From NCBI RefSeq assembly GCF_035046505.1, contig NC_089822.1, positions 215,508,419 to 215,572,418 on the forward strand: DNA of 64,000 nucleotides. The letters run 5' to 3'. The stretch comes from Tiliqua scincoides (taxonomy: Eukaryota > Chordata > Lepidosauria > Squamata > Scincidae). Positions 24,540 through 35,406 of this stretch are shown here, one piece after another. The notes below the pieces were generated by a model. It saw only the letters and a program-made list of their open reading frames with translations. It did not search any database and had not been told where the DNA came from. The translations under genes and the position numbers were made by a program. How positions within the stretch are numbered: position 1 is the first letter of the stretch; every line of letters begins with the position of its first letter.

Positions 24540-25600
24540 ACAAGAAAGAGCGCGCGGGAAGGAGGCGAGGCGGTGCCTCGTGGTGAGGGAGCCGCCTGCC
24601 AAGAAGCAGCAGCCCAGCCCCCGCCCGGCCCTCCCTTCCCCTCCCCCGCAGCCACTGGGTGCCCGGGACCTTCCTCCTCCCGCCCCCGCCGGGCTCCGGG
24701 GCCCAACGCCCCAGGCTCAAGCGGGGGAGGCGAGCGCGAGAGGACGCAGCGCCGGTGGGGGCAGCAGGAGGCGGGAAAGGAAGAAAGGGGGGCCTGAGGG
24801 GGCGGGGCCTGCCCGTCTGCTCGGGAGTCCCGCCGCAGCATCACCCCGCGCCCCACCCCCTCAGCCCAGCACGGACTTGCTACGGGAAATGACGTTCCGC
24901 GTCACGGGCAGCGCCCCCCGCCAATGGGGACGGAGAGCCGCGGCCGAGCGGCCAATCGGCGGCGGCCGTGGAGTCGGCGCTTCGCGGAGCCTGGTGCTTG
25001 CCGGGGGAGGGGGTGCGAAGGGAAGGAGAGGTCAGGGTCGGAGCCGGAGCGGAGCGGGCTGGAGCGTCCCTCGCGCCTCCCTCAGGCAGCGCTTCCCTGT
25101 CCCGCGTGGGGGGGGAGCGGGACGGGCGGGCGCTCAGCGCAAGGACCGCCTCCCGCCGCTCTACTCACGGTATCCTCGCGCTTCCCGAGCCTTCCCTGCA
25201 GTGCTGACACGGCCACAGCCTCGCCAGGACCCGGATGAAGTCGCCGTTGGCGGCGATGCCGCTGGCTCCTGCAGCAGCGCTACCGCCTTTCGCCGCAGTG
25301 GGTCACGGGAAAGCGGTGCTGATGACGTCGCCGCTCCCTCCCTCGGAAAAGAGGGTAGGAAAGCCCCGCCCTCAAGCCCGAATGGCGGGTAGAAGGGGTG
25401 GGGCAGCGGGACCCGTCCATCACCCCGCCTTCCTGCGCTCATTGGAGCAGCTTGCCGGTGGCCCTGCCGCATGGGTTCTGATTGGAGGAGCGCTGAGCGA
25501 CCGAACGCGCCCCAGGCACCGTCTGGTTTCCTACCTGGAGAAGAAGAGGGACTGTCGAGGATGCGGCAGGCCTGGGGCGGAGTTTTTCTCAAGCCTCCCT
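24540..25600. promoter_or_regulatory. CpG island, probable bidirectional promoter; best candidate let-7 promoter
   Basis: About 1 kb of very GC- and CpG-rich DNA in an otherwise AT-rich window. CCAAT boxes lie on the plus strand at 24921 and 24952, and in minus orientation (ATTGG) at 25441 and 25481. CRE-like sites lie at 24890 (TGACGTT) and 25323 (TGACGTCG). The minus-strand arrangement CCAAT, CRE, donor at 25168 is a coherent promoter-exon-intron order. No real coding ORF is recognised; the long open frames reflect base composition. Confidence 0.75.
25169..25350 (-). ncRNA. Candidate first exon of the let-7 host transcript
   Basis: The 3' boundary is set by a consensus donor on the minus strand (ACC|GTGAGTAG; intron begins at 25168). 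The 5' boundary is only a guess from the CRE at 25323 and the CCAAT boxes further upstream. Noncoding as far as I can tell. Confidence 0.45.
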
Positions 25601-25626
25601 GGACAAGCAGAGGCCTGTTCCCCTGA

Positions 25627-25980
25627 AGCCGTCCGCACTTGCCTGGGAGCAAGCCCCACTGACTAGACTGGGCCTTACTTCTGAGTAGACCTGTAGGAGC
25701 GGGCTCTGAGGGTGCAGTCCTCGCCACACTTGCCTGGGAGTGAGCCCCACTGACTCTCATGGGGCTTACTTCTGAGTAAACATGCATGGGATTGGGATCC
25801 AAGGCTGCAGTCCTATATACTCTTACCTGGGAGTAAGCCCCATTGACTCTCATGGGACTTACTTCTGAGTAGACATGCCTAGGATTGAGATCCAAGGCTG
25901 CAATCCTATATACACTTTCCTGGGAGTAAGCCCCATTGAATCTAATGGGACTTCTTACTGCATAGACATGCATAGGCTTG
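25627..25980 (+). repeat. Tandem array, four copies of the same 92-93 bp hairpin unit, right of the CpG island
   Basis: Units are marked by GCAGTCCT-type starts near 25713, 25805 and 25898, plus a first copy from about 25627. The orientation and the GGCTCTGAGG or GATCCAAGG linker match the left array. Confidence 0.78.
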
Positions 25981-26094
25981 GGGGTCTTCGCTCTTCTGGA
26001 CCTTTTGTCCTCAAAGATGTAGAGCGTCATCAAAGGTTTAAAATAAGACACCTAAAATAGTGAAATTACTAGGAGTGGAGATGTGACACTAGAG

Positions 26095-27758
26095 CAGGGG
26101 TGTCTAGTGGAAGTTTTTGGAAGGAGGGCCACATCATCTATCTGACACTGTCAGAGGCCAGGGAAAAAAAGAATTGATTTACATTTAAAATTTGAATAAA
26201 TTTACATAAGTTTACATAAATGAATATATTAAAGATGAACTTATATGAATGAATGAAGGTCTTACACTAGCTTAAGACCTATAAATGGCCTTTCGCAAAG
26301 GAAGGCTTGCTTTTCCTTTGCTGCCCCTACTGCATCACAGACATGAAACAACAAGCAGTGGAAGGAGCTCTCATCTCACAGCTCACGTACGAACATAAGA
26401 ACAGCCCCACTGGATCAGGCCATAGGCCCATCTAGTCCAGCTTCCTGTATCTCACAGCGGCCCACCAAATGCCCCAGGGAGCACACCAGATAACAAGAGA
26501 CCTCATCCTGGTGCCTTCCCTTGCATCTGGCATTCTGACATAACCTATTTCTAAAATCAGGAGGTTGCGCATACACATCATGGCTTGTAACCCATAATGG
26601 ATTTTTCCTCCAGAAACTTGTCCAATCCCCTTTTAAAGGCATCCAGGCTAGACGCCATCACCACATCCTGTGGCAAGGAGTTCCACAGACCAATCACATG
26701 CTGAGTAAAGAAATATTTTCTTTTGTCTGTTCTAACTCTCCCAACACTCAATTTTAGTGGATGTCCCCTGGTTCTGGTGTTATGTGAGAGTGTAAAGAGC
26801 ATCTCCCTATCCACTTTGTCTATCCCCTGCATAATTTTGTATGTCTCAATCATGTCCCCCCTCAGGTGTCTCTTTTCTAGGCTGAAGAGGCCCAAACGCT
26901 GTAGCCTTTCCTCATAAAGAAGGTGCCCTAGCCCCGTAATCATCTTAGTCGCTCTCTTTTGCACCTTTTCCATTTCCACTATGTCTTTTTTGTGATGTGG
27001 CGACCAGAACTGGACACAATACTCTAGGTGTGGCCTTACCATCGATTTGTACAACGGCATCATAATACTAGCCATTTTGTTCTCAATACCTTTCCTAATG
27101 ATCCCAAGCATAGAATAGGCCTTCTTCACTGCCGCCGCACATTGGGTCAACACTTTCATCGACCTGTCCACCACCACCCCAAGATCTCTCTCCTGATCTG
27201 TCACAGACAGCTCAGAACCCATCAGCCTATATCTAAAGTTTTGATTTTTTGCCCCAATGTGCATGACTTTACACTTACTGACATTGAAGTGCATCTGCCA
27301 TTTTGCTGCCCATTCTGCCAGTCTGGAGAGATCCTTCTGGAGCTCCTCACAATCACTTCTGGTCCTCACCACTCGGAAAAGTTTGGTGTCGTCCGCAAAC
27401 TTTGCCAACTCACTGCTCAACCCTGTCTCCAGGTCATTTATGAAGAGGTTGAAAAGCACCGGTTCCAGGACAGATACTTGGGGCACACCGCTTTCCACTT
27501 CTCTCCATTGTGAAAATTGCCCATTGACACCCACTCTCTGTTTCCTGGCCTTCAACCAGTTCTCAATCCATGAGAGAGGTCCACGTGAGAGGTCAAACAG
27601 TCACTTTCATGCTGAGAGCAGTTGCGTAGGGCCAGTGTGGGCTCCAACATAACTCTGGAGGGCCAGAGGCCCATTGGAGACTGGGGGCTCCCTGAGGGCT
27701 GCATTGAGAGACCTCGAGGGCCGCAAGTGGCCCCAGGGCCGGGGTTTGGGCACCCCTG
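26095..27758 (-). mobile_element. hAT element carrying a CR1 insertion
   Basis: The ends are CAGGGGTGTCTAGTGG and GGTTTGGGCACCCCTG. A perfect 8-bp duplication CACTAGAG lies at 26087-26094 and 27759-27766. Removing the CR1 at 26389-27581 leaves an element of about 470 bp that is the reverse complement of 28696-29131. Confidence 0.85.
26389..27581 (-). mobile_element. 5'-truncated CR1 LINE, reverse transcriptase part, open for 325 codons
   Basis: An uninterrupted minus-strand frame (26578-27555) encodes the C-terminal reverse transcriptase: GVPQVSVLEPVLFNLFINDL, then the catalytic FADDTKLF box, the LGVVVDRSMK and YKSMVRPHLEYC blocks, and a C-terminal FLEEKSIMGYKP. The 3' UTR ends in the CR1 tail (complement CATAAGAACAGCCCC). 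CACGT flanks both sides (26384 and 27582). Missing: ORF1, the endonuclease and the N-terminal half of ORF2. The open frame suggests a young insertion. Confidence 0.9.
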
Positions 27759-28234
27759 CACTAGAGCAAGGCAGACTTAGACCCAAGCTTCCCACAGCTA
27801 AGAGTCCACTTGGGCGATGCCACTGGGTAGTCCAATTCAATACCCTGGCTGAAAAGCCCACTCCAGTCACAGCACAGAGCACTCCAGTCTCAGAGCACAG
27901 ACTGAGAGCACAGTCTCATCTCAGCTTCCAGTAATTTCATTCCTTTAGGTGACTTATTTCAGTTCTTTGATATTTCCCTTCAAAGACAAAAGGCCAGGAA
28001 GAGCTAAATGTTTTGAATGTGGTCCAAAATGCTATAGGAACTCTTCCTGGCAACTCAGAACCCCAAAGTCTCAGTTCCTGTATTCACGGGGTTCACGTCT
28101 GAATTTCCACAAAGTTTAGTTTGAAGAGCTAACAGACCCTGGACAAAGCAAGGCGAGACAGCACTGTGATAAGGATTCAGTGATCCACGTCAGCCTGTGT
28201 CTTGCTTTCCAGAAGAAGCCTTTATCTATTAGAG

Positions 28235-28415
28235 CAGGGGTGCTCAAACTTTCAACTTTAGGGATGCTGGACCTTTAACAAGTGTATAGAAGAGAGAATT
28301 TCAGCAGGTGCAGCTTGTCATCCCACAGATGACAAGCTGCCCCTGCTGAAATTCTCTCTTCTATACACTTGTTAAAGGTCCAGCATCCCTAAAGTTGAAA
28401 GTTTGAGCACCCCTG
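28235..28415. mobile_element. Near-perfect palindromic hAT element (181 bp)
   Basis: Two 87-bp arms differ at one position around a 7-bp centre (CCCACAG). Ends CAGGGGTGCTC and GAGCACCCCTG. It is flanked by an exact 8-bp duplication TATTAGAG (28227 and 28416). Confidence 0.92.
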
Positions 28416-28423
28416 TATTAGAG

Positions 28424-28690
28424 CAGTGCTTCTCAAACTGGTGGGTTGAAACCTACCAGCCTGGGAAGCACTTCCCTGACCCTTTAAGGGGTGGGGAAGG
28501 GGGGAAGGCAGGGCTCCCTGCATCCCAAAACAATGAAAAACACAATCGCATCGCGATTTTTTTTATTGCTTTGAGGTGCAGGGAGCCCTGCAGAGGCTGG
28601 CACAGGAAGGAGTAAGTTGCAAAAAGCCCCTTGGTCCCTGGCAGCAGCACAATCCTGCTTTCCCCCGCCCCGCAAAGACTTACAAGGGTC
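28424..28690 (+). mobile_element. hAT-type fragment
   Basis: Starts CAGTGCTTCTCAAACTGGTG directly after the TATTAGAG duplication of the palindromic element. No right end is seen before the next hAT copy begins. Confidence 0.5.
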
Positions 28691-28695
28691 TAGAG

Positions 28696-29131
28696 CAGGG
28701 GTGCTCAAACCCCACCCAGGGGCTACTTGTGGCCCTCGGGGACTCACAAACAGGCCTGTAGGGAACCCCTAGTCTCCAATGAGCCTCTGGCCCTCCAGAG
28801 GCTTGCTGGAGCCCATGCTGGTCCTAAGCAGCTGCTCTCAGTGTGAAGGCAACTGTTTGATCTCTCATGTGAGCTGTGAGACGAGGGCTCCCTCCACTGC
28901 TTACTGTTTCATGTCTGTGATGCAGCAGTGAAGGAAAGCCCAGCCTTACTTTTTGCAAGGACTTTTATAGGCCTTGAGCTTTTGCAAGCCCTTCATTCAT
29001 TCATATAAGTTCCATATATAATATATTCATTTATGTAAATTTATTTAAGTTTGAAATGTAAATTAATTTGGCCCCCACACAGTGTCAGAAAGATGACATG
29101 GCCCTCCTGCCAAAAAGCTTGGACACCTCTG
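28696..29131 (+). mobile_element. hAT element, uninterrupted copy of the 26095 family
   Basis: Starts CAGGGGTGCTCAAACCCC, ends AAGCTTGGACACCTCTG. It gives the unfilled version of the CR1 insertion point (CACATGAGAGATCAAAC, read on the minus strand). The left flank is GTCTAGAG; no matching right flank. Confidence 0.7.
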
Positions 29132-29168
29132 AAGTAAGCAGTTGAGCAGTATTCTGTATTGGCTAACC

Positions 29169-29663
29169 CAGTGCTTCTCAAACCAAGTCAGAACACAAAT
29201 TCTGGTGGGTCCCACAGAGCCTCCAATGAAAACATGGGCGATGGAAAGATCAGATAACATTGCTGCAAGCCCAGAGGCTATTCAGATATCAGATAGCTAC
29301 TAACTGCCCTGCAAAGAATTGAGCTGCAGTTTACAAGCTTGTGTAAATATGGGAAGATAAATGTTTGGGCTTCTTTTTTCTGGTATAGTTTTTCCAAGTC
29401 CATCAATGACAGGTAGTGGGGGCAGGTGAAGGCCGGGCCACATCACTAAGCCCCTCAAACCTTGCGGTTGTTCATCAGGGCTTCTGCATTACAAGAAATG
29501 GATCAAGTTTTTTGCAAAAAAAATCAATAAAATATTACTTGTAAATAAATAAAAATATTTATTTCTAGATCAGCTTTGTTTTTAAGTCTCATAAAGCTAG
29601 ATGGCCCTTGATAGAGTCATTTTAACAAATGGATCCTGGTGCTAAAATATTTGGGAACCACTG
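29169..29663 (+). mobile_element. hAT element (495 bp)
   Basis: Ends CAGTGCTTCTCAAACC and TTTGGGAACCACTG; flanks GGCTAACC (29161) and AGCTAACC (29664), 7/8. Confidence 0.75.
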
Positions 29664-29671
29664 AGCTAACC

Positions 29672-31225
29672 TAAGATAAGGGTATGTCTGCCTAAACACC
29701 CCATCTCATGAGCTCCAAATATCTACAATATTTAATATAAACTCTTGTTTTGTCCTTCTTGTGCCTTTTTGACCCACACAATCATTTCATAATGGTTCTT
29801 TGAAGAAAAATGTGGTCTGTGTTTTAGCCATACAGTGCAGTGGCTGGACACAATCTATGCTGTGCTTCTGCAGAAACTAGAGTAAGTGTTGCAACCTGGT
29901 ACAAATTGTGTCCGCACTGGAGTGGGTTGAAAGCTGCTCCTCTGCACAGATTAGACACTATCAGTTCTATTTTCTTTCACAAGGGGGAGCATGAGTCCCA
30001 CATTGCAGAATAGCTGTGAGTGTTTATGAACGTTGGGCCAGTGGGTCAGATATGAGGAGCTTCCATAGCTGTGGTTCTGAGACATACATATTATCAGCAG
30101 CCCCAGACCATGGACTTGTATATGGAATACACAAACAGCTGCAAGCAAAAATACTCCCATTTATAACCAATGATGGATGTAATCTGTTTTTGTATGAGTC
30201 ACAGGAAATAAGGATGAATTCCAATATGTGTTTATGCCCTTGAAATGGTTTTTTTTAAAAAGACACCCAGAGAAGGAATTCTGCTTAGTGCTTGGCTTTG
30301 CCATCTAACTTTACATAGTGGGTTTTTCTGGAAAGACAATTTGACTCTTTAGCGGGCATGCCACATTTTTGCTATGAGATTTTGTCTCTTGCAACGAACT
30401 GGTATAGCAGAGAAATGGTTTCCTGTTTTGATATATCACATTGGAGTAGAAATCATAAATGTGTTATAAAATTTTGTAGGTAAAGGGTATCTTTTTTGAA
30501 ACTGAAGATTTCTGACTGCTTTATTTAGGCATGTCAATTTGATGGATGGAAGCTGACTCAACAAGGAGTGATGATTAGTCACTATCCTATAATGGGACTT
30601 CTATTTCTGTTGCATAAGCTATTGTTCTAGATGTTATGGAATCAAAAAGTAATCTTATATATCTGAATGCTTTGCTTAAATATATAGTTTTTACTGTTTT
30701 AATCTATTCTGATTGGTATTTGTTAGCTAGGAGATTCTTCTATACTAAGTATTAGTATTTCTTTTAAAAATGTTACTTTTTAAGCTACTCCACCTTGTAT
30801 TTCTAGAACAGCTATCCACAATACCTACAGCAAAGCACTTTTCAGCTTTCAAAAGCAAATTATGATACAAGGTGAAGAATTTGCTTATTTCTGGAAAAAA
30901 AAAGTCAAAAATCCTACTGGCTCTGCCCAAATCCTTGGAAACTTCTGAAGTACCTATTTGGATCTTGCTGCTATTATCAATTACTTCAATGGCCATTCCC
31001 ACATGTAGAGTGCTATATTGTCCTCATACTCATCTTTATAATGACCTACCAACATTAACTCTTTACAATTAGGGAATTGGCACCAAGGGGGTAAAAAAAG
31101 GCTCCAGCTTACCCTGTGAGTTACTGATTAAGGTGGAATTTGAATCCTGATTTTTCCAAGTATAGTAATTCATGCTGCTGCTAAGAAAATTATTTTTCTG
31201 TAGTCTGGAATTCTGTGCACACTTA
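29672..31225. other. Unannotated AT-rich intergenic DNA
   Basis: No gene, RNA or clear repeat family seen. Confidence 0.35.
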
Positions 31226-31227
31226 GA

Positions 31228-32225
31228 GCCCAATCCTGAGCTCGGCAAGCCAGTTCAGCACCTGCATGCACTGTCGCAAATGTGTCATAAGGCACATTTG
31301 CAGGCCTGTTTTGCCAGCTCCATAGTCCAAACTTTGCTTAGAGAACCTATGACCACTTTGAGCTAATTAGCTTCCCTGTGTTCCCCAACAATGGGCCCTG
31401 GTTTTGCCCTACATTACTACTGGACCCCACCACTAGGGTAGCTCGCTTGTTCAACCTGCAGAGGTCCTCCTTCCTTCCTCCCATCTCCTGCCAGCAGCTC
31501 CTCCCACCACTACAGCAACACCTTGGTCCTCTGCAGGTCTTAGGCATGGCAGCCAAACACCAATCTCAGTGTCTCCATCAGTTTCTGCTCCAAAGTCCAG
31601 TCACCCATCAGTAGTTCTGTAGTCCAATAGCTCCTCACTCTTTAATACAGTTTCCAGTTCCTCATGCTTTCCTCCTTCTACTACTCACACCCATTAGGTG
31701 CTTTTATCCCCAGGGCTCTTTGCCCTCAAGTAGCTGCAGCTGTGCAGCACACTCTCTGCTGAATGCCCAGACCTTAATCCTTAAAGGGGCCACTGCTGAC
31801 ACCACATCCTACCTCCTCTCCAGATCTTCTGCTATTCCAATACAAGGCCCTACCATCAGGTGGGCACAGGTAATAGCCCAGCGCTGGCTGGTGCCAGGCT
31901 ACCGCAAGGCAGACACCTGACCTCTGCCTGGGGTCCTGGGGAAGGAAGGGAAAGGGTGGGGAGGTGGTGTGCTGGGGGGAGGGAGCTGGTAGGTTGGGAG
32001 GCAGGAGGGGTGAAGCGATGCTCCACTGGATCCAAAGCTCACCGCCCAACCTTTTGGTTGGCAGTGAATCAAGTAGCCCCATTGCAGGACTACTCCATTT
32101 ACCTGGGGAAAGGAACAAAAATCCCCTTCTCCTGAGGAGCTGCCAGCGGCTGCCCAAAGTGCACAGGATGTGGCAGCAGCCATTTTAGGCACCGCCACCG
32201 TCCCGTGCAAATAAAAATTGGGCTG
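31228..32225. mobile_element. GC-rich composite of family A-type DNA elements
   Basis: Begins GCCCAATCCTGAGCTCGGC and ends near AAAATTGGGCTG. The interior resembles 7837-8075 and 34440-34600 (for example CGCAAATGTGTCATAAGGCA). Internal limits are unclear. Confidence 0.4.
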
Positions 32226-32339
32226 TTCCTTAGGAATAAGCCACACTGAACACATTGAGGCTTACTTCTGAGTATTGTGCATTAACCTGTTCTAGCTCTA
32301 ACATATCTATGTAAAGGGCTTTACAAATCCATGTTAGTA

Positions 32340-32780
32340 CAGGTTGAGTCTCATTATTCAGAAGGGTTCCGTTCCAAGAACTCCCTTGGATGGCAAAAAA
32401 TGCAGTATAGCAAATTAATTTTAAAAACAAAGTTTCTTTGCTCTGGTGATTAAAAAACAGCCTTGCTGACCTTTTGAAATGCTCAAGGAGGCCATCAGTC
32501 TCTCTCCAGGTGCTTAGGCTTCACTAGGAGGCAGCAATCCCTCCACCAGGAGCCCCAGCAAGGGGGGAAGAATGGAGAAGGTGATGATCACTGCCATTTA
32601 CCCCTCTTTCAAGTGCTGGGGGGGGGGAAGGGAGGAGTGAAGCCTGCAGAGAGAATGATTGATGGATTGTCAGCTGGCTGCTCGCTCTGGCATTATTAAA
32701 GGATGGTTTTCCTTTAATTGAAAGGGCCCTTTTCATCAGCTTTGAGATAGAAAAGCGTGTGGATACTTAGGTTTTACCTG
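32340..32780. mobile_element. Tigger-like mariner MITE, complete (441 bp)
   Basis: TA target on both sides (32338 and 32781). Ends CAGGTTGAGTCTCATTATTC and GGATACTTAGGTTTTACCTG. Full inverted partner at 62643-63142. Confidence 0.7.
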
Positions 32781-33040
32781 TAATCACTTGCATGACTGTC
32801 TCTCTGCAACAGTAAGAAGCAGTTTTTTAATCTGTGATTTTAAAGGGGTGCATTTTTTCCCTTCTCCAGGGATCAGCACATTCCTTCTCATTTCCAGGGA
32901 TCATTCGTGTTGAGTCAAATCCATGTACAACAAGGCTGGACCTCTATTACAACAATCTAGTCAGGTTAGATTGAAGATTTGCAACTAGGCTTTTCAGGGC
33001 AAAATATGAAATGGCTACAGTATGTTTCACTGAGGGTGCA

Positions 33041-33208
33041 ATCCTAGTGCCTTATGTCAGTGCTTTTCAGGGCAATGCAGCTCTGAAGTAAGGGAACAAA
33101 CATTCCCTTACATTGAGGAGGCCTCTGTGAGTGACACCCAATTGCAGGATGCAGCACATGTCAGAAAGTGGAAAGTACTGACATAAAGGGTTAGGATTGC
33201 GCTCTCAG
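33041..33208. mobile_element. Family A DNA element
   Basis: Ends GAGGGTGCAATCCTAGTGCC and GGTTAGGATTGCGCTCTC, with the same body type as 21966-22132. Confidence 0.55.
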
Positions 33209-33691
33209 TCATGACAACCATTAACTCCTGCATTCATACTACATTCTGTTCCTAGGAAGTGTGCTTGGGAAGACACAAAGGGCAAAGCTTGGTTTGCCTA
33301 AACAATGCTAGATCCAGTGTGTGCAGTTTCAGCTGGCAGAAAGAAAAGTACAAAACACCAGAAACAAAATGTTTCTTTTAAAATGCTAGTTGTTTTGCTA
33401 AAGAACTGAACCTGTGCTCAGAAGTGATGTGTTTAATCTTCAGTTGTGACTTCAGTCTTATGAAACTTTGAACATCTGCAAGAATATCTTGTTGCTGTCT
33501 ACATATTAACCTTTGTTGGATGGTTATCTCTGTAGCTGATTGGTAAGTTGTTGATCACATGAATTGCCCAGATGGTGTATTTCCTGTACCATTACCTATA
33601 CCCAGACCACTGGTTTTGCTATGAAAATTATCCTGCACGCAGCCCCCACGTTCAGGACATTTACGTGTTGCTACGTGTTGTTACGTGTTAC

Positions 33692-33779
33692 GTGGGCCGC
33701 TGTGAGATACAGGAAGCTGGACTAGATGGGCCTATGGCCTGATCCAGTGGGGCTGTTCTTATGTTCTTATGTTCTTATG
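33692..33779 (+). mobile_element. Very short CR1 3' end
   Basis: The last 72 bp are identical to the 3' end of the 26389 CR1, followed by TTCTTATG repeats. A 10-11 bp TTACGTGTTG-type minisatellite (33659-33694) abuts its 5' side. Confidence 0.85.
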
Positions 33780-34102
33780 CTAGTGTGATGTGGGATCTGA
33801 CCATGGAAAATCAGTTCTGGCACTGTAGTAGCAACTAAATGTGTAATTTGGGCCTCAGAATATTGGTACTGTGATACAGCCTTAGAAGCATACATGCTGC
33901 TTGCCTCCATTTCTGTATTTGTCAGTGAAAGAAAAGTTACTATCAGGCAGGAAACCTGCTACCTTCTGTCAGATTCCCCTGTATTGCAACATGCCTTCAG
34001 TTGTCTTTCTTTTTTAACCCACAACCCCCTCCCCTTTACATATGTCATACATCTATCTCACTTGAAGATCTATGCTTTCTTTGCCCCTTTTATGGCCTAC
34101 GG

Positions 34103-34650
34103 ACACAATCCTACCCTATGCTGGAACAGGCAAACCAAGAGGCTTGCACTGTATCCAGAGCGGGATAGGGGTCCAAAGTGGCTCAGCCAAACATAAGGGG
34201 AAACTTTTCCCCTTACCTCTGGGTAAGACGCCCCTACGGGTCTCCTCAGACTTGTGCCACCTCCTGAGTGGCTTGAAGCCACTTCACACTCCCCGGGAAT
34301 GGGAGTTGGGATCTGGCATAACTGCTGGATCCCAGCCCCACCTCACACTCCCCACCCAGCCATCCCCGGGGCTGCCCACCACCCACCTTCCCCTGCTCAG
34401 GAACGCCTTCCTCCTGCCTCCTCCCTGCCCACCCCAGAGCCTTGCATCAGCCCAGCCAGACTGATGCAAGGCTCGCCACACAAGCAGCCACAGAGGCTAG
34501 ATTCAGCCTCTGTGTGCTGGCGTGGATTACTCCTGAGGAGGCGCAAACATGCTTTATGGCACATTTGCAACCCATCTGGGCGGGCGCAAGTGACTTCTGC
34601 TGCCCAAGTCCTCCTCTGGGTAGCACCCTATGTCATTCAGATAGGGTAGA
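34103..34650. mobile_element. Family A, long GC-rich variant
   Basis: Starts CACAATCCTACCCTATGCTG plus GAACAGGC and ends near TCAGATAGGGTAG. The GCTTTATGGCACATTTGCAA segment recurs inverted at 52885-52910. Confidence 0.5.
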
Positions 34651-35199
34651 TTTGCCTGCAGCAGAAAAATGATTTTGCAGCATGTCACTGACTAGACTAC
34701 TCAATTTGTTGCTTCAAAGCTACTGAATGATTTTCTATTATTACTCTCCAAACAGCTGTCACATGAGTTGAAACTTTAATCATTCTGTGATTACTATGAA
34801 AAGTCCATACAGTATTAGTCAAGATGCACATTTTATTTAAAAATGTTTCTCTTCCTCTGTGTCCCCATTAAGAAATTCACACAAGACATGAACAGTGCAT
34901 GAAAAGCTCAAAGGTGCATTTTAGCATTGTGTGAAAATAGGTCAGTAAATTAATCTGTTAATTAACAAAATATCACCATCATCACCATCCCATGTTCATT
35001 ACGTAGATACTGACTACCAAATCCTTCTTTTGAGTTTCTCCAGTGATTTTTTTCCCCAACAATGTTATTGTTAACTTGTGACCCTTTCTTTACTTGGGTC
35101 TTTCACACAATTTGTTGATAGTTTGTGAAGTGGTAATTAATTAACAAGGCACAGCATGTTATGTCTCAAATGCCCATCACATAGTTGCAGTTAAAATAT

Positions 35200-35205
35200 T
35201 TTATT
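35200..35205 (-). promoter_or_regulatory. Poly(A) signal of the TRIM gene
   Basis: AATAAA on the minus strand about 200 nt after the TAG stop; no nearer canonical signal noticed. Confidence 0.5.
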
Positions 35206-35406
35206 TGAGAGCAGCAAAAACCTTTAACAAGGGCATTTGTTTTGATTTTTAAAACTACTTTCCACTTGGATATTGATAAACGTTTTTAAAGCTTTAATTG
35301 TGTCAAGGCTTGTCTTGCTGATGGTTCTGCTTCAAATGAGATGCCCATCTCACTTGGTTTGCTGTTGTTGTCACCACAAGATACATTTTTGAGTAAGAAC
35401 TTGCTT

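Larger units (their letters stand above)
17118..25350 (-). ncRNA. Inferred primary transcript (host gene) of let-7a-1/f-1/d
   Basis: Inference. The three co-oriented hairpins within 1.6 kb must share a minus-strand precursor. The only CpG-island promoter upstream on that strand lies about 6 kb away, at 24.5-25.6 kb. A clear minus-strand 5' splice site (ACC|GTGAGTAG, exon end at 25169) suggests a spliced noncoding host RNA like human MIRLET7A1HG. Internal exons and the 3' end are not resolved. The 16.3-23.4 kb interval holds fewer recent insertions than the rest of the window, which fits constraint on the precursor. Confidence 0.5.

Noticed and set aside
24260-25980. CRISPR array
   Set aside because: The regular period is due to whole-unit tandem duplication of a vertebrate MITE; there are no unique spacers, and the host is a eukaryote.
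24212-26051. Long open frames (214-296 codons) in and around the CpG island
   Set aside because: They overlap in several frames on both strands, run through the hairpin arrays and show no protein family. GC-rich composition explains them.
31720-32260. Overlapping open frames of 66-127 codons in GC-rich DNA
   Set aside because: They lie inside a composite of DNA transposon copies and lack splice context or homology.
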